Source: Candidatus Gastranaerophilales bacterium (GTDB lineage: Bacteria; Cyanobacteriota; Vampirovibrionia; Gastranaerophilales; Gastranaerophilaceae). From it: a stretch of 59,855 nucleotides of DNA. A program made the position numbers and the translations under genes. The stretch covers positions 1 through 59,855 of the forward strand of contig CALUVN010000004.1 in the NCBI GenBank assembly GCA_944324235.1, read 5' to 3'. How positions within the stretch are numbered: the first letter of the stretch is position 1; each line of letters starts with the position of its first letter. The notes under the pieces are model-generated. The model had not been told where the DNA came from. It did not search any database and worked only from the letters and a program-made list of their open reading frames with translations. This document shows positions 52,693-59,855 of this stretch, one piece after another.

Positions 52693-53368
52693 CATTAATA
52701 AATTTATGTACCTGAGGTATTAGCCTTACCTTAATATGCTTTTCCAAAAACTTATCAAGAATTTTTGTGCAAAATTCAGGAGAAACAGACATTTTATCCT
52801 GAATCATTTTGGGCTGCAATATTAAATCCAAATTATACTTGGCTGCAAGTGTACAGCAGCAATCAATTTCAGCATCAGATATATTTTCATCAAAAACAAT
52901 TTTGGCAAAACACTCAATACCTTTCGCATGTTCAAAAAATTTATCATGGAGGACATAAGAATTTTTTATACCTGTTGCACTCTCAAGCTTTATATCAGCA
53001 GAAATTATATCTATATACAATTTTATTTTATCTAATTCATTATAAAGAGTTGCATTAGTTTCAAGATAAATTTTACGATTTTTCATGAGCGGAAGAAATT
53101 CTGCAAGAAAATCTGCAGACAGAAGAGGTTCGCCGCCCGTCAACGAAACAGAAGCTATTGTGTCAAGATTAAACGATTTAACTTTTTCAAAAAGTTCATG
53201 CGGGGTATATTCAACATAATCTTTTTTAGTAGAAAATTCAGTATCACAATATTTACAATTCAAATTACAATCGCAAAATCTTATAAACAACTGTTTTACA
53301 CCTACATAAGGCCCTTCCCCTTGAATTGAGGCAAAAATTTCTTTTATTTTAGCTTTATTTTCACTCAT
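52685..53368 (-). CDS. queE: 7-carboxy-7-deazaguanine synthase (radical SAM)
   Basis: QueE forms the deazaguanine core of queuosine. The 227-residue protein has the substrate-binding opening FASIQGEGPYVGVKQLFIRF, the radical-SAM cysteines in CNLNCKYCDTEF (Cys-x3-Cys-x2-Cys), VSLTGGEPLLSADFLAEF (GGE motif) and LETNATLY. It overlaps dnaJ-like and the 52531 gene by eight bases. Other queuosine genes are not in the window. Confidence 0.92.
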   Translation of the reverse strand: MSENKAKIKEIFASIQGEGPYVGVKQLFIRFCDCNLNCKYCDTEFSTKKDYVEYTPHELFEKVKSFNLDTIASVSLTGGEPLLSADFLAEFLPLMKNRKIYLETNATLYNELDKIKLYIDIISADIKLESATGIKNSYVLHDKFFEHAKGIECFAKIVFDENISDAEIDCCCTLAAKYNLDLILQPKMIQDKMSVSPEFCTKILDKFLEKHIKVRLIPQVHKFINVI

Positions 53369-54503
53369 GCAACAAATTCTCTCTGATATTAGACGATGAC
53401 AACTTTTTCAACTTTTCATATAATCTGATTTCATCATCACTCAAAGTATCCGGAATTTCAATAGTAACTGTAACAATCATATCGCCTTTTTTACCGTTTT
53501 TTTCCAGTCCCTGCGCTGCCAGCCTGAATTTTTGACCGGAATTTGTTTTTGGAGGAATTTTTAATTTTAACTCACCATCGGCGGCCGGAATTGTAACAAC
53601 AGTCCCGAGTACAGCCTCGAATGGTGTAATAGGTAAATTCATAAGGATATCTGAACCGTCATATTTCATTGCACTGTCATGAATCACGGTAATTTTAAGA
53701 AATAAATCACCGTTTTTACCGCCATCAGTACCTGCATTTCCTTCATTTTTAATTCTTAATTTTGCACCGTTTTTAATATTCGGCGGAATTTTAACGGTAA
53801 TTTTTTTATGCTCGCTGATTTCGCCTGTACCGTTACACTCATTACATTTTGCACCGTTAATAAATTTGCGTCCGCGGCATTTAGTGCATTGATAAGAGTG
53901 CATTACGTTTACCGTACGGGAAGTTCCGCGAATTGACTCCAGCAGTGTAAGCGAAATATCAGTTGTAATATCTGAGCCGTTTTTAGGGGTATTTTTTGCA
54001 GTCTTACTCTTTGGAGAATTCCTGGAAAATTCTTCAAAAATGTCTGAAAATAAATTTTTAGACTTTGTTTTTTCGCTTTTAGTCTGACGCTGTGAACTTG
54101 AAGATTGAGGCGGTGGTGGCGGAGGCGGTGGTGAAGACTGTTTTTTCTCTTCCTGACGCGGCGAATCTTTCTTTACGTTTTCCGACGTTTTTGACGACGA
54201 CTTATTTACAGTTCTGTCTTCAAATTTCGGCTCTTTCGATTTTTTATACGAAGTAGAAGACGAAGATTTATATGACTTAAAAAATCCGTGTAACGTATTA
54301 TACTGATTGCGCTTTACATTATCAGAAAGAGTTTCGTAAGCCTCCGTGATAGTTTTAAATTTCGCTGCCGCTTCCGGAGAATTATTAACATCAGGATGGT
54401 ATTTGCGAGCCAATTTACGATACGCAGCCTTAATCTCCGACACATCAGAATCAGGAGTAACACCTAAAATCTCATAATAATTTTTGCCATCTCGTAAAGC
54501 CAT
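53361..54503 (-). CDS. DnaJ-like co-chaperone with reduced zinc finger
   Basis: DnaJ stimulates the DnaK ATPase. The 380-residue protein has the J-domain (1-75, HPD at 36-38), a long charged Ser/Lys-rich linker with an eight-Pro run, then only two CxxC motifs (CTKCRGRKF and CNECNGTG; normal DnaJ has four) and the C-terminal substrate domains (VKIPPNIKNGAKLRIKNEGN, GDLFLKITVI). It probably binds one zinc instead of two. The ATG lies six bases after a TATTAT box with no ribosome site. Its end overlaps queE by eight bases. Confidence 0.85.
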   Translation of the reverse strand: MALRDGKNYYEILGVTPDSDVSEIKAAYRKLARKYHPDVNNSPEAAAKFKTITEAYETLSDNVKRNQYNTLHGFFKSYKSSSSTSYKKSKEPKFEDRTVNKSSSKTSENVKKDSPRQEEKKQSSPPPPPPPPQSSSSQRQTKSEKTKSKNLFSDIFEEFSRNSPKSKTAKNTPKNGSDITTDISLTLLESIRGTSRTVNVMHSYQCTKCRGRKFINGAKCNECNGTGEISEHKKITVKIPPNIKNGAKLRIKNEGNAGTDGGKNGDLFLKITVIHDSAMKYDGSDILMNLPITPFEAVLGTVVTIPAADGELKLKIPPKTNSGQKFRLAAQGLEKNGKKGDMIVTVTIEIPDTLSDDEIRLYEKLKKLSSSNIRENLLHE

Positions 54504-54509
54504 ACAACT

Positions 54510-54537
54510 ATAATAACGATTTTGTACAAAAATTCAA
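54510..54537 (-). promoter_or_regulatory. Promoter of dnaJ-like gene, leaderless arrangement
   Basis: Minus strand TTGAAT (54532-54537), 16-base spacer, TATTAT (54510-54515), six bases to ATG 54503. Confidence 0.7.
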
Positions 54538-55797
54538 CTACTTAACAGGCTGACAAATATCTTTTCTGTATTTTTTCCCTGAAAACGCCACAGCATCTAT
54601 ATCTTCATATAACAAATTTCTTGCTGTGGAAAGAGTAGAGGCTGTTCTTGTTATCACAAAAGCATTACCTTTTTGCGCAATATATTCAAAATACTCATTT
54701 TTACGTACATTAATAAATGAAACATCAGCACCGTCATCAAGTACAGCGTCAAGCCCTTCTACAACTTTTTCATCGGATGAATACGAGGAAATAACTGCAG
54801 AAACACCTGACTTACCATTTAGTCTGATAAACTCGTAATCGTCAGCAAAAGAACCTACCGCGCAATCCATAAAGAGTTGAAATATATTTTCGTCAATTAA
54901 ACTTAAAATCAAATCTGCATCGTGGTTTGCAAAAAACGGCTTATATCCGGTAACAAAATATCCGCCCTCGTCAGATAAAACCACATCAAAACCAAGAATA
55001 CCAACGTAAGGTGCACCATTTTTTTCAAGAGAATTAACAACCCTTACCGCTACATCGTTTAGTAAAGCATTTTCAAGTTCAGCCGAAATTTTATAATCCG
55101 GCGCAAAAGCTCCGACACCGGAGGTGAACAATCCACCGTCGCCGTCAGATGCAAATTTATAATCTGCAGAGCTCACAATCGGCAGAACTTTATAGCCGTC
55201 TGTAATGACGTAAAACGTAAAATCGTGTCCATAAATATAATCTTCTAGTATAACTTTCTTTTCCCCGCGGAGAAAAAGTTCTTCAATATAAGTTTTTGCA
55301 TCGGAAACATTCAAGCATGCAAACTTATCCGAAAAAAATTGGTTCTCATCGCACTTTATAATTAGCGGGAACGATGCATTTTTCAAATAATCGAAAGCAA
55401 GCTGCTGCTTATCAAAAATTCCGAATTTAGGGGTTGGAATACGCTGCTTATACAAAAACTTCTTGGCTGCGGCTCTGGAAAGGGAAGACAGTGCACTTTG
55501 TTTTGAAGGTGCAAATATCAGCTGCCCGCCTGAGGCAAATACCGTTGCTATATCACTTTTAATAGCAAGTTCAGAACAGCAAACACTAAAATCAATCGAA
55601 TTTTCAAGTACGAATTCCAAAAGTTCAGCCGGATTATCTTCACGAATATCTACGCACTCTGCAATATCGGAAAAAATCGGAGCGCCTGACGCAACAAAAA
55701 CCTTTTCAACACCCGAATAAGAGCTTATTTTCTTCACGAGTGCATACGCCGCAGCTGACGAACCTACAACTAAAATTTTCTTGTTTACATTATCCAT
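54538..55797 (-). CDS. Divergent PurD-like ATP-grasp protein
   Basis: The 419-residue protein follows the plan of phosphoribosylamine-glycine ligase: ILVVGSSAAAYALVKKI (GsGgrEhAla in PurD), FAPSKQSALSSLSRAAAKKFLYKQRIPTPKF (GPs..aA.lEgSKafak.f...ipta), ADYKFASDGDGGLFTSGVGAFAP (DHKr..dgd.GpNTGGMGAysP). Changed: the usual RFGDPE is here FFANHD, and GREHA is absent. It may therefore be a pseudo-enzyme or have another substrate. The ATG is six bases after a TATAAT box. No purine genes flank it. Confidence 0.75.
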   Translation of the reverse strand: MDNVNKKILVVGSSAAAYALVKKISSYSGVEKVFVASGAPIFSDIAECVDIREDNPAELLEFVLENSIDFSVCCSELAIKSDIATVFASGGQLIFAPSKQSALSSLSRAAAKKFLYKQRIPTPKFGIFDKQQLAFDYLKNASFPLIIKCDENQFFSDKFACLNVSDAKTYIEELFLRGEKKVILEDYIYGHDFTFYVITDGYKVLPIVSSADYKFASDGDGGLFTSGVGAFAPDYKISAELENALLNDVAVRVVNSLEKNGAPYVGILGFDVVLSDEGGYFVTGYKPFFANHDADLILSLIDENIFQLFMDCAVGSFADDYEFIRLNGKSGVSAVISSYSSDEKVVEGLDAVLDDGADVSFINVRKNEYFEYIAQKGNAFVITRTASTLSTARNLLYEDIDAVAFSGKKYRKDICQPVK

Positions 55798-55803
55798 AAA
55801 TAA

Positions 55804-55809
55804 ATTATA
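55804..55809 (-). promoter_or_regulatory. -10 box of leaderless purD-like gene
   Basis: Minus strand TATAAT then TTATTT and ATG 55797. The -35 is not clear. Confidence 0.65.
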
Positions 55810-55929
55810 CTACACAAAAAGTATGATTTTGTTAAGAAATATAACAATTTTATAATAAAATATGTTATAATAATGACACAGAATAAAAAATCCTTAAAAA
55901 AGAAAGTGTAATAGAGAGGGTATAGTAAA

Positions 55930-56175
55930 ATGGCAAGTTTAGTAAGTTTGTTGACACAAGCATTATCGCAAAGCACTAATGTTCAAGGTACATCATCGGT
56001 AAGAGTCGCATCACCGTCAACATCACCTTACGGAAGAAATCCGTTTGTAAATTATAACGGAAATACTTATTCTAATACTTATGCCAAAAACAACCCGGTA
56101 CGCGGCGGATATTTTGCCGGATACTATAACGGAAAACAAAATATCGTCGGACAGAGATTATTTATTGAAGTTTAG
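55930..56175 (+). CDS. Small Asn/Tyr/Ser-rich protein
   Basis: The 81-residue protein starts MASLVSLLTQALSQSTNVQG and is otherwise rich in Asn, Tyr, Gly, Ser (YNGNTYSNTYAKNN, RGGYFAGYYNGKQNIVG). TTATAAT near 55868 and AGAGAGGG upstream of the ATG support expression. No signal peptide. It is likely extended or surface-like by composition, and resembles other small lineage proteins here. A strong terminator follows at 56188. Confidence 0.7.
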   Translation: MASLVSLLTQALSQSTNVQGTSSVRVASPSTSPYGRNPFVNYNGNTYSNTYAKNNPVRGGYFAGYYNGKQNIVGQRLFIEV

Positions 56176-56187
56176 AAGTTAAAAATT

Positions 56188-56216
56188 AAGCTCCCTGTTT
56201 TGAGGGAGCTTTTAAA
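56188..56216 (+). terminator. Terminator of the 55930 gene
   Basis: AAGCTCCCT, GTTTTG loop, AGGGAGCTT followed by TTAAATTT. Confidence 0.85.
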
Positions 56217-56395
56217 TTTACTTCAAATTATGTAACAATATATTTTATATACTAACCATTTATATTAGCATTATTGTATTATTGTAATATCCCCATGCTG
56301 TGGATAACATTAATAAATAAATTTTAAATAGAAATAGTAAAGAGAGATTACAAAGCTTTATAAAAATAAGTGTGTATCAAAGAAAATAAAGAATA

Positions 56396-58174
56396 ATGAA
56401 TAAAATAATAGAAAACATCAAACAAACACAAGCCTATATAAATTATTCAAGAATGTGGCCCTATGTAAAACCGTACTGGTTCAGAGCATTAATGGCTGTT
56501 CTGATTTGTATTCCGATAGGTTCACTTGATGCAGTTATTGCACTTGCACTAAAACCGTATATGGATTTGGTAATGGTTGAAAAAACTGTCCAATCACCAT
56601 GGTATATACCGTTTGGAATAGTTGCATTTACCTGTATACAGGGGATACTAAACTACCTTGCAACATACTTAAACACCTGGGTAGGCGGAAAAATTACCAA
56701 CGATCTGAAATTTAATCTTTTCAAAAAAATGCTGACATTTGAAACTGCATATTTTGACAAGAAAAAATCAGGTGATATTGTTTTCAGATTTAATAACGAT
56801 GCTGATACGGCATGCGCAGGTCTGCTTGATAACCTGAAAACTTTTGTTTCAAGATTATTTTCATCAATATCACTGGTCGGAGTATTGATTTACAACTCAT
56901 GGCAGCTTGCAATTATTGCGATTGTGGTACTCGGCTGTGCATTTCTCCCGCTTGCTAAAATTCGCGAACGTATCAAAAGCGTTATGGATAAATCGGTTGC
57001 GGCAGGTTCTACAATTATTACAGCATACAATGAAGCCTTTGCAGGCAACAAAACAATAACATCTTATAACCTTGATACTTATCAGGAAAAGAAATTCAAA
57101 AATAATCTCAATAATATTTTCAGTCTGAAAATAAAAATGATACAAAGAACAAGCTGGCTATCTCCTATGATGCACGTAATCGTTTCTGTAGGTATCGGGC
57201 TTGCGATAGGATACGGATCACACCTCATTCTGACAAAACAGATTACAAGCGGAAATTTTGTTTCGTTTATTACTGCTCTTATAATGTTATACACGCCTAT
57301 TAAAAATCTTGGCAACAACTTCAACGCAGTCCAATTCTCATTTATGGCAATTGAACGTGTGTTCAATGTATTGGACGCAAAACCTGCAATAAAAGATAAG
57401 CCTGATGCTAAAATCTTAAACGGCGTACATAAAAGTATTGACTTTGAACACGTTAACTTTGAATACATAAAAGGCAAACCTGTTTTAAAAGATATAAACT
57501 TAAAAGTAAACGCAGGGGAAACAATTGCACTTGTCGGCAACTCCGGAGGCGGGAAATCTACAATCGTAAGCCTTATCCCGAGATTTTATGATGTAAAATC
57601 CGGTTCTATCAAAATCGACGGACTCGACATTAAGGATTACACGTTAAAATCACTCAGAGCAAATATTTCCGTTGTATTTCAGGATAACTTCCTGTTTTCA
57701 GGCACAATCAAAGAAAACATTCTTTTAGGCAAGCAAAATGCCACAGATGAAGAAATCCATAAAGCTTTAGAAATGGCATATCTTGATGAATTTGTAAAAA
57801 CTCTGAAAGACGGTATTAACACCTATATCGGTGAACGCGGGATTTTGCTTTCAGGCGGACAAAAACAGCGTGTCGCAATTGCGCGTGCATTTATAAAAAA
57901 TGCGCCTATAGTAATTCTTGACGAAGCAACAAGTGCACTGGATAACAAATCAGAAGCAATCGTACAAAAAGCTATTGATAACCTGATGAAAGATAAAACC
58001 GTGTTTGTAATTGCGCACAGATTATCGACCGTACAGAACGCGCACAGAATAGCAGTAATCAACGAGGGCAAACTGGCAGAACTTGGCAGCCACGAAGAAT
58101 TAATGCAAATCGAAAACGGCTTATACAAAAATCTTTATAATATGCAATTCAAAAAACAAGAAGCGGTGGTGTAA
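56396..58174 (+). CDS. ABC exporter, MsbA-like
   Basis: This half-size ABC exporter has 592 residues: six membrane helices (about 25-310), then the ATPase with Walker A GNSGGGKST, Q-loop VFQDNFLFSG, signature LSGGQKQR, Walker B VILDEATSALD and H-loop IAHRLST. The overall order and the FDKKKSGDIVFRFNNDAD segment match MsbA-type lipid A flippases; multidrug transporters of the same type are an alternative. It probably works as a homodimer in the inner membrane. About 220 bases of AT-rich sequence precede it with no clear ribosome site, and no repeats or ORFs were seen there. Confidence 0.93.
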   Translation: MNKIIENIKQTQAYINYSRMWPYVKPYWFRALMAVLICIPIGSLDAVIALALKPYMDLVMVEKTVQSPWYIPFGIVAFTCIQGILNYLATYLNTWVGGKITNDLKFNLFKKMLTFETAYFDKKKSGDIVFRFNNDADTACAGLLDNLKTFVSRLFSSISLVGVLIYNSWQLAIIAIVVLGCAFLPLAKIRERIKSVMDKSVAAGSTIITAYNEAFAGNKTITSYNLDTYQEKKFKNNLNNIFSLKIKMIQRTSWLSPMMHVIVSVGIGLAIGYGSHLILTKQITSGNFVSFITALIMLYTPIKNLGNNFNAVQFSFMAIERVFNVLDAKPAIKDKPDAKILNGVHKSIDFEHVNFEYIKGKPVLKDINLKVNAGETIALVGNSGGGKSTIVSLIPRFYDVKSGSIKIDGLDIKDYTLKSLRANISVVFQDNFLFSGTIKENILLGKQNATDEEIHKALEMAYLDEFVKTLKDGINTYIGERGILLSGGQKQRVAIARAFIKNAPIVILDEATSALDNKSEAIVQKAIDNLMKDKTVFVIAHRLSTVQNAHRIAVINEGKLAELGSHEELMQIENGLYKNLYNMQFKKQEAVV

Positions 58175-58181
58175 ATTAACA

Positions 58182-58234
58182 TTGACAGACTGCAAAAAAT
58201 TAGCTATTATAAAGTTAGGTGTAGCTAACTTTAT
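58182..58234 (+). promoter_or_regulatory. Strong sigma-70 promoter with palindrome at the start site
   Basis: TTGACA (58182-58187), 17-base spacer, TATTAT (58205-58210). A perfect ten-base inverted repeat ATAAAGTTAG / CTAACTTTAT (58209-58218 with 58225-58234) covers the expected start and ends one base before the AGAGG ribosome site. It may be an operator or an mRNA hairpin. Confidence 0.8.
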
Positions 58235-58243
58235 AGAGGTATT

Positions 58244-58711
58244 ATGTTTATTCAAGCTGTTAGCTCATTTGCAGCATATAAAAGAAACAACGTCAACGTT
58301 GTCAGAACTCCGCAGCAAACTTTTACTTCCTGCTGCGATAAGGATTGTTTGAAAACTCAAATTTCCGATTTACGTGTATTCAATCACCATATTTACGAAT
58401 ACAAAAAGGGACTGAGAAGGCTCATTCTCACTACAGAAAAAGGACAATATCAGGACGTAATCGAAAACCGTTTGCAAAATGAAAAAATTCCTTACCTTAT
58501 TAATCCTGTAGGAAACGGCAAAATTAACGTATTTTTCGGAGATGAACGCTGCGTCAAAGTTGCGGAAACACTGAACCCCAAGCTCAATCTTCTATCACCG
58601 GAACAAGATTTTATACTCGGAATCATGCTTGGCTACGACAGGGTTATGCAATGTGAAAGATATCTCAAATTCAAAGATAAAGAAATTAACCGCACCGATT
58701 CAATGATTTGA
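58244..58711 (+). CDS. DUF2023 protein with N-terminal leader
   Basis: Residues about 44-140 match DUF2023 as I know it: VFNHHIYEYKKGLRRLILTT, VFFGDERCVKV, LSPEQDFILGIMLGYDRVMQCERYL. That family is a small cytosolic protein of unknown role, sometimes beside a flavodoxin gene. Here the domain is preceded by a leader of about 43 residues (MFIQAVSSFAAYKRNNVNVV then QQTFTSCC). The leader is the unusual part; it resembles the leaders at 16206 and 58719. The gene has its own strong promoter. AGAGG precedes the ATG. Confidence 0.82.
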   Translation: MFIQAVSSFAAYKRNNVNVVRTPQQTFTSCCDKDCLKTQISDLRVFNHHIYEYKKGLRRLILTTEKGQYQDVIENRLQNEKIPYLINPVGNGKINVFFGDERCVKVAETLNPKLNLLSPEQDFILGIMLGYDRVMQCERYLKFKDKEINRTDSMI

Positions 58712-58718
58712 TACAAAA

Positions 58719-59723
58719 TTATTTTGAAAGAATATTGTCTAAATAATCACTTGTTAACTTAAGTCTGAGTTTTTGTTCTGGTACAATCTTACGCATACTC
58801 TTCAATGTATTCATAACACTGCCAGAAGAAACTTTTAGATTGCATAAATTTTCAATAATATTATTCCATATAATTTTATCAGCCGGGCAGTCACCGAAAT
58901 CAAGATTGCACTTCATACCAGCAAGTATAATTTTCTTTAAAAGCTGCCGCCTTGCAGGCACTGCACCATCACTGTAAGGGGCAAATGTTTCAATGTTCAT
59001 TTTTTCTAAAAATACACTCAGCATTTCAGCAATCGAATTAGGATTTTTTATACAAGTTGATGAAATTTCATCGGTAATCCTCAATGTATTGCCAACAAGC
59101 ACAAAATTATTAGGATTCTTAAAATCAAAAGTATAATTATTAAAACCTCTTCCCATTTTATTCAGAGTATCAAAATCTTTTGCAATTGCATCAAACGCTC
59201 TTTGCGGGACAGCAGCAAATTTAGGCAGGTAAATATTTTCATAATAAGCCTGTGCATCATCCGGCAATAGCGAGGCTAACAATTTTTGCGGAATACCTGC
59301 TTGAGTGTGAATTCCGCAAGAAGAAACATTCTTTAAAATCTTAGCATGTGTAAAATTTGCTACAGACTCACCGTAATAAGTTTTCAAAGCTCCAAATTTT
59401 TTCTTTGGAATATTTTCAAAAAAGAATAAATCAGCTGTTAAATTGGGCAGCTTAAACGCATACTTATCATCAATTTTATAAACTCGGCCATGAAAACCTG
59501 CACCTAAAAGTCTCTGAGAATTAAAATGCTTTAAAACAAAATCATTAAACGCAGAAGTGAGATTAGAAACATCCTTCTTGCACACTCTTTGCTTATCCAA
59601 AACAACATCCAGCTGACGCGAAAATGCTGAACGATAACCGAATGTCGGAGAATATGACATTTTTTTATTACTTCTTATATTATTAAAATTTTGATTAAAA
59701 GTTGCAATTTGCATACGACACAT
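58719..59723 (-). CDS. Protein-kinase-fold protein with N-terminal leader
   Basis: This 334-residue protein has the main features of a Ser/Thr kinase: Gly-rich loop GAGFHGRVYKI (74-84), Lys91 in YAFKLP, a likely alphaC Glu119, a catalytic loop D200-F-K-N-P-N205 (DxKxxN in kinases) and Asp218 in ITDEIS (DFG position, though FG are absent). The N-terminus (NFNNIRSNKKMSYSPTFGYR) is a leader like those at 16206 and 58244. The helical C-lobe is short. No secretion genes are close by. It may phosphorylate a partner or a small molecule; whether it is exported is unknown. Two possible ATGs (59723, 59714), neither with a ribosome site. Confidence 0.75.
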   Translation of the reverse strand: MCRMQIATFNQNFNNIRSNKKMSYSPTFGYRSAFSRQLDVVLDKQRVCKKDVSNLTSAFNDFVLKHFNSQRLLGAGFHGRVYKIDDKYAFKLPNLTADLFFFENIPKKKFGALKTYYGESVANFTHAKILKNVSSCGIHTQAGIPQKLLASLLPDDAQAYYENIYLPKFAAVPQRAFDAIAKDFDTLNKMGRGFNNYTFDFKNPNNFVLVGNTLRITDEISSTCIKNPNSIAEMLSVFLEKMNIETFAPYSDGAVPARRQLLKKIILAGMKCNLDFGDCPADKIIWNNIIENLCNLKVSSGSVMNTLKSMRKIVPEQKLRLKLTSDYLDNILSK

Positions 59724-59796
59724 AAAACGTGTAAATAAAAAAAATTGCTCAGTAACAAAATATTACATAAATTTGTAATGGTATAGGAGTGTTTAT

Positions 59797-59855
59797 ATGT
59801 CTGTGAATCCTAATGAGTTAAGTATAAAAATTAATGAAAATTCTAAAATGAAAAA
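59797..59855 (+). CDS. Start of a gene that runs off the window
   Basis: ATG 59797 is preceded by TAGGAG and opens MSVNPNELSIKINENSKMK. An open frame runs to the window edge, so product and length are unknown. It is divergent from the kinase-like gene and shares a region with GTAACAAAATATTAC, an imperfect palindrome. Called partial only. Confidence 0.6.
   Translation, partial: MSVNPNELSIKINENSKMK

Noticed and set aside
58719-59723. Type III secretion effector
   Set aside because: The kinase fold and leader are suggestive, but no secretion apparatus gene or chaperone is in the window.

Overview
The window looks like a piece of chromosome from a low-GC, two-membrane, non-photosynthetic relative of Cyanobacteria, most likely Gastranaerophilales (Melainabacteria/Vampirovibrionia). 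This is inference from gene content: a Ski2-like helicase and a Tic20-like membrane protein of cyanobacterial flavour, CsaB together with an SLH-domain protein, an MsbA-like exporter, Lgt, CHASE2-cyclase signalling, and many lineage-restricted secreted-looking proteins. I see no rRNA, tRNA, IS element, phage or CRISPR array. Coding density is high, and five convergent gene pairs overlap by 4 to 8 bases at their stop codons.

Layout. 1-345: three tandem 111-base structured repeats. 387-2974 (-): eda, kdgK, csaB. 3033-7379 (+): CHASE2 adenylate cyclase and recG. 7599-8900: Gly/Met-rich envelope-type protein. 9014-11428: rpiB, rsfS, a TPR protein and a Tic20-like protein. 11459-19345: membrane protein, NAGPA-type glycosidase, Ski2-like helicase, serS, NAD-type isocitrate dehydrogenase. 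19510-22160: two glycine-zipper proteins. 22193-30227: uridine-kinase-like protein, Cys-rich secreted protein, SLH protein, pyk, small ORFs, MFS transporter, lgt and a TPR lipoprotein. 30341-37349: one long plus-strand operon (free ClpX-type zinc finger, HEAT-like unknown, ruvX, DUF1292, six Clp_N repeats without ATPase, tilS, hpt, soluble histidine kinase). 37406-46478: membrane protein, uvrB, lineage-specific proteins, a CpaE-like/degenerate CpaF-like pair and a 6S-like RNA. 46726-50589: nadD, yqeK and a HerA-like/UvrD-C-terminal fusion. 50586-55797 (-): aroH, fmt, def, queE, dnaJ-like, purD-like. 55930-59855: small ORF, ABC exporter, DUF2023 protein, kinase-like protein and the start of one more gene.

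Expression signals. Two strong patterns run through the window. First, seven genes (TPR 9945, udk-like 22502, uvrB 40136, cpaE-like 43555, nadD 46726, dnaJ-like 54503, purD-like 55797) have a -10 hexamer that ends exactly six bases before the ATG and have no Shine-Dalgarno sequence, so they look leaderless. Second, lineage-specific proteins carry a different core promoter, TACTTTATATATA(TA)AAG, sometimes with TGTAACA about 42 bases upstream. One copy of this promoter (27014-27085, minus strand) has no ORF behind it and may make a small RNA.

The most novel candidates are a protein-kinase-fold protein and a DUF2023 protein that both start with an unusual N-terminal leader ending in a T-F-(G) motif, the ATPase-less Clp recognition proteins in one operon, the inactivated CpaF-like partner of a CpaE-like ATPase, and the HerA-like pseudo-ATPase joined to an RNA-polymerase-binding-type C-terminal domain.
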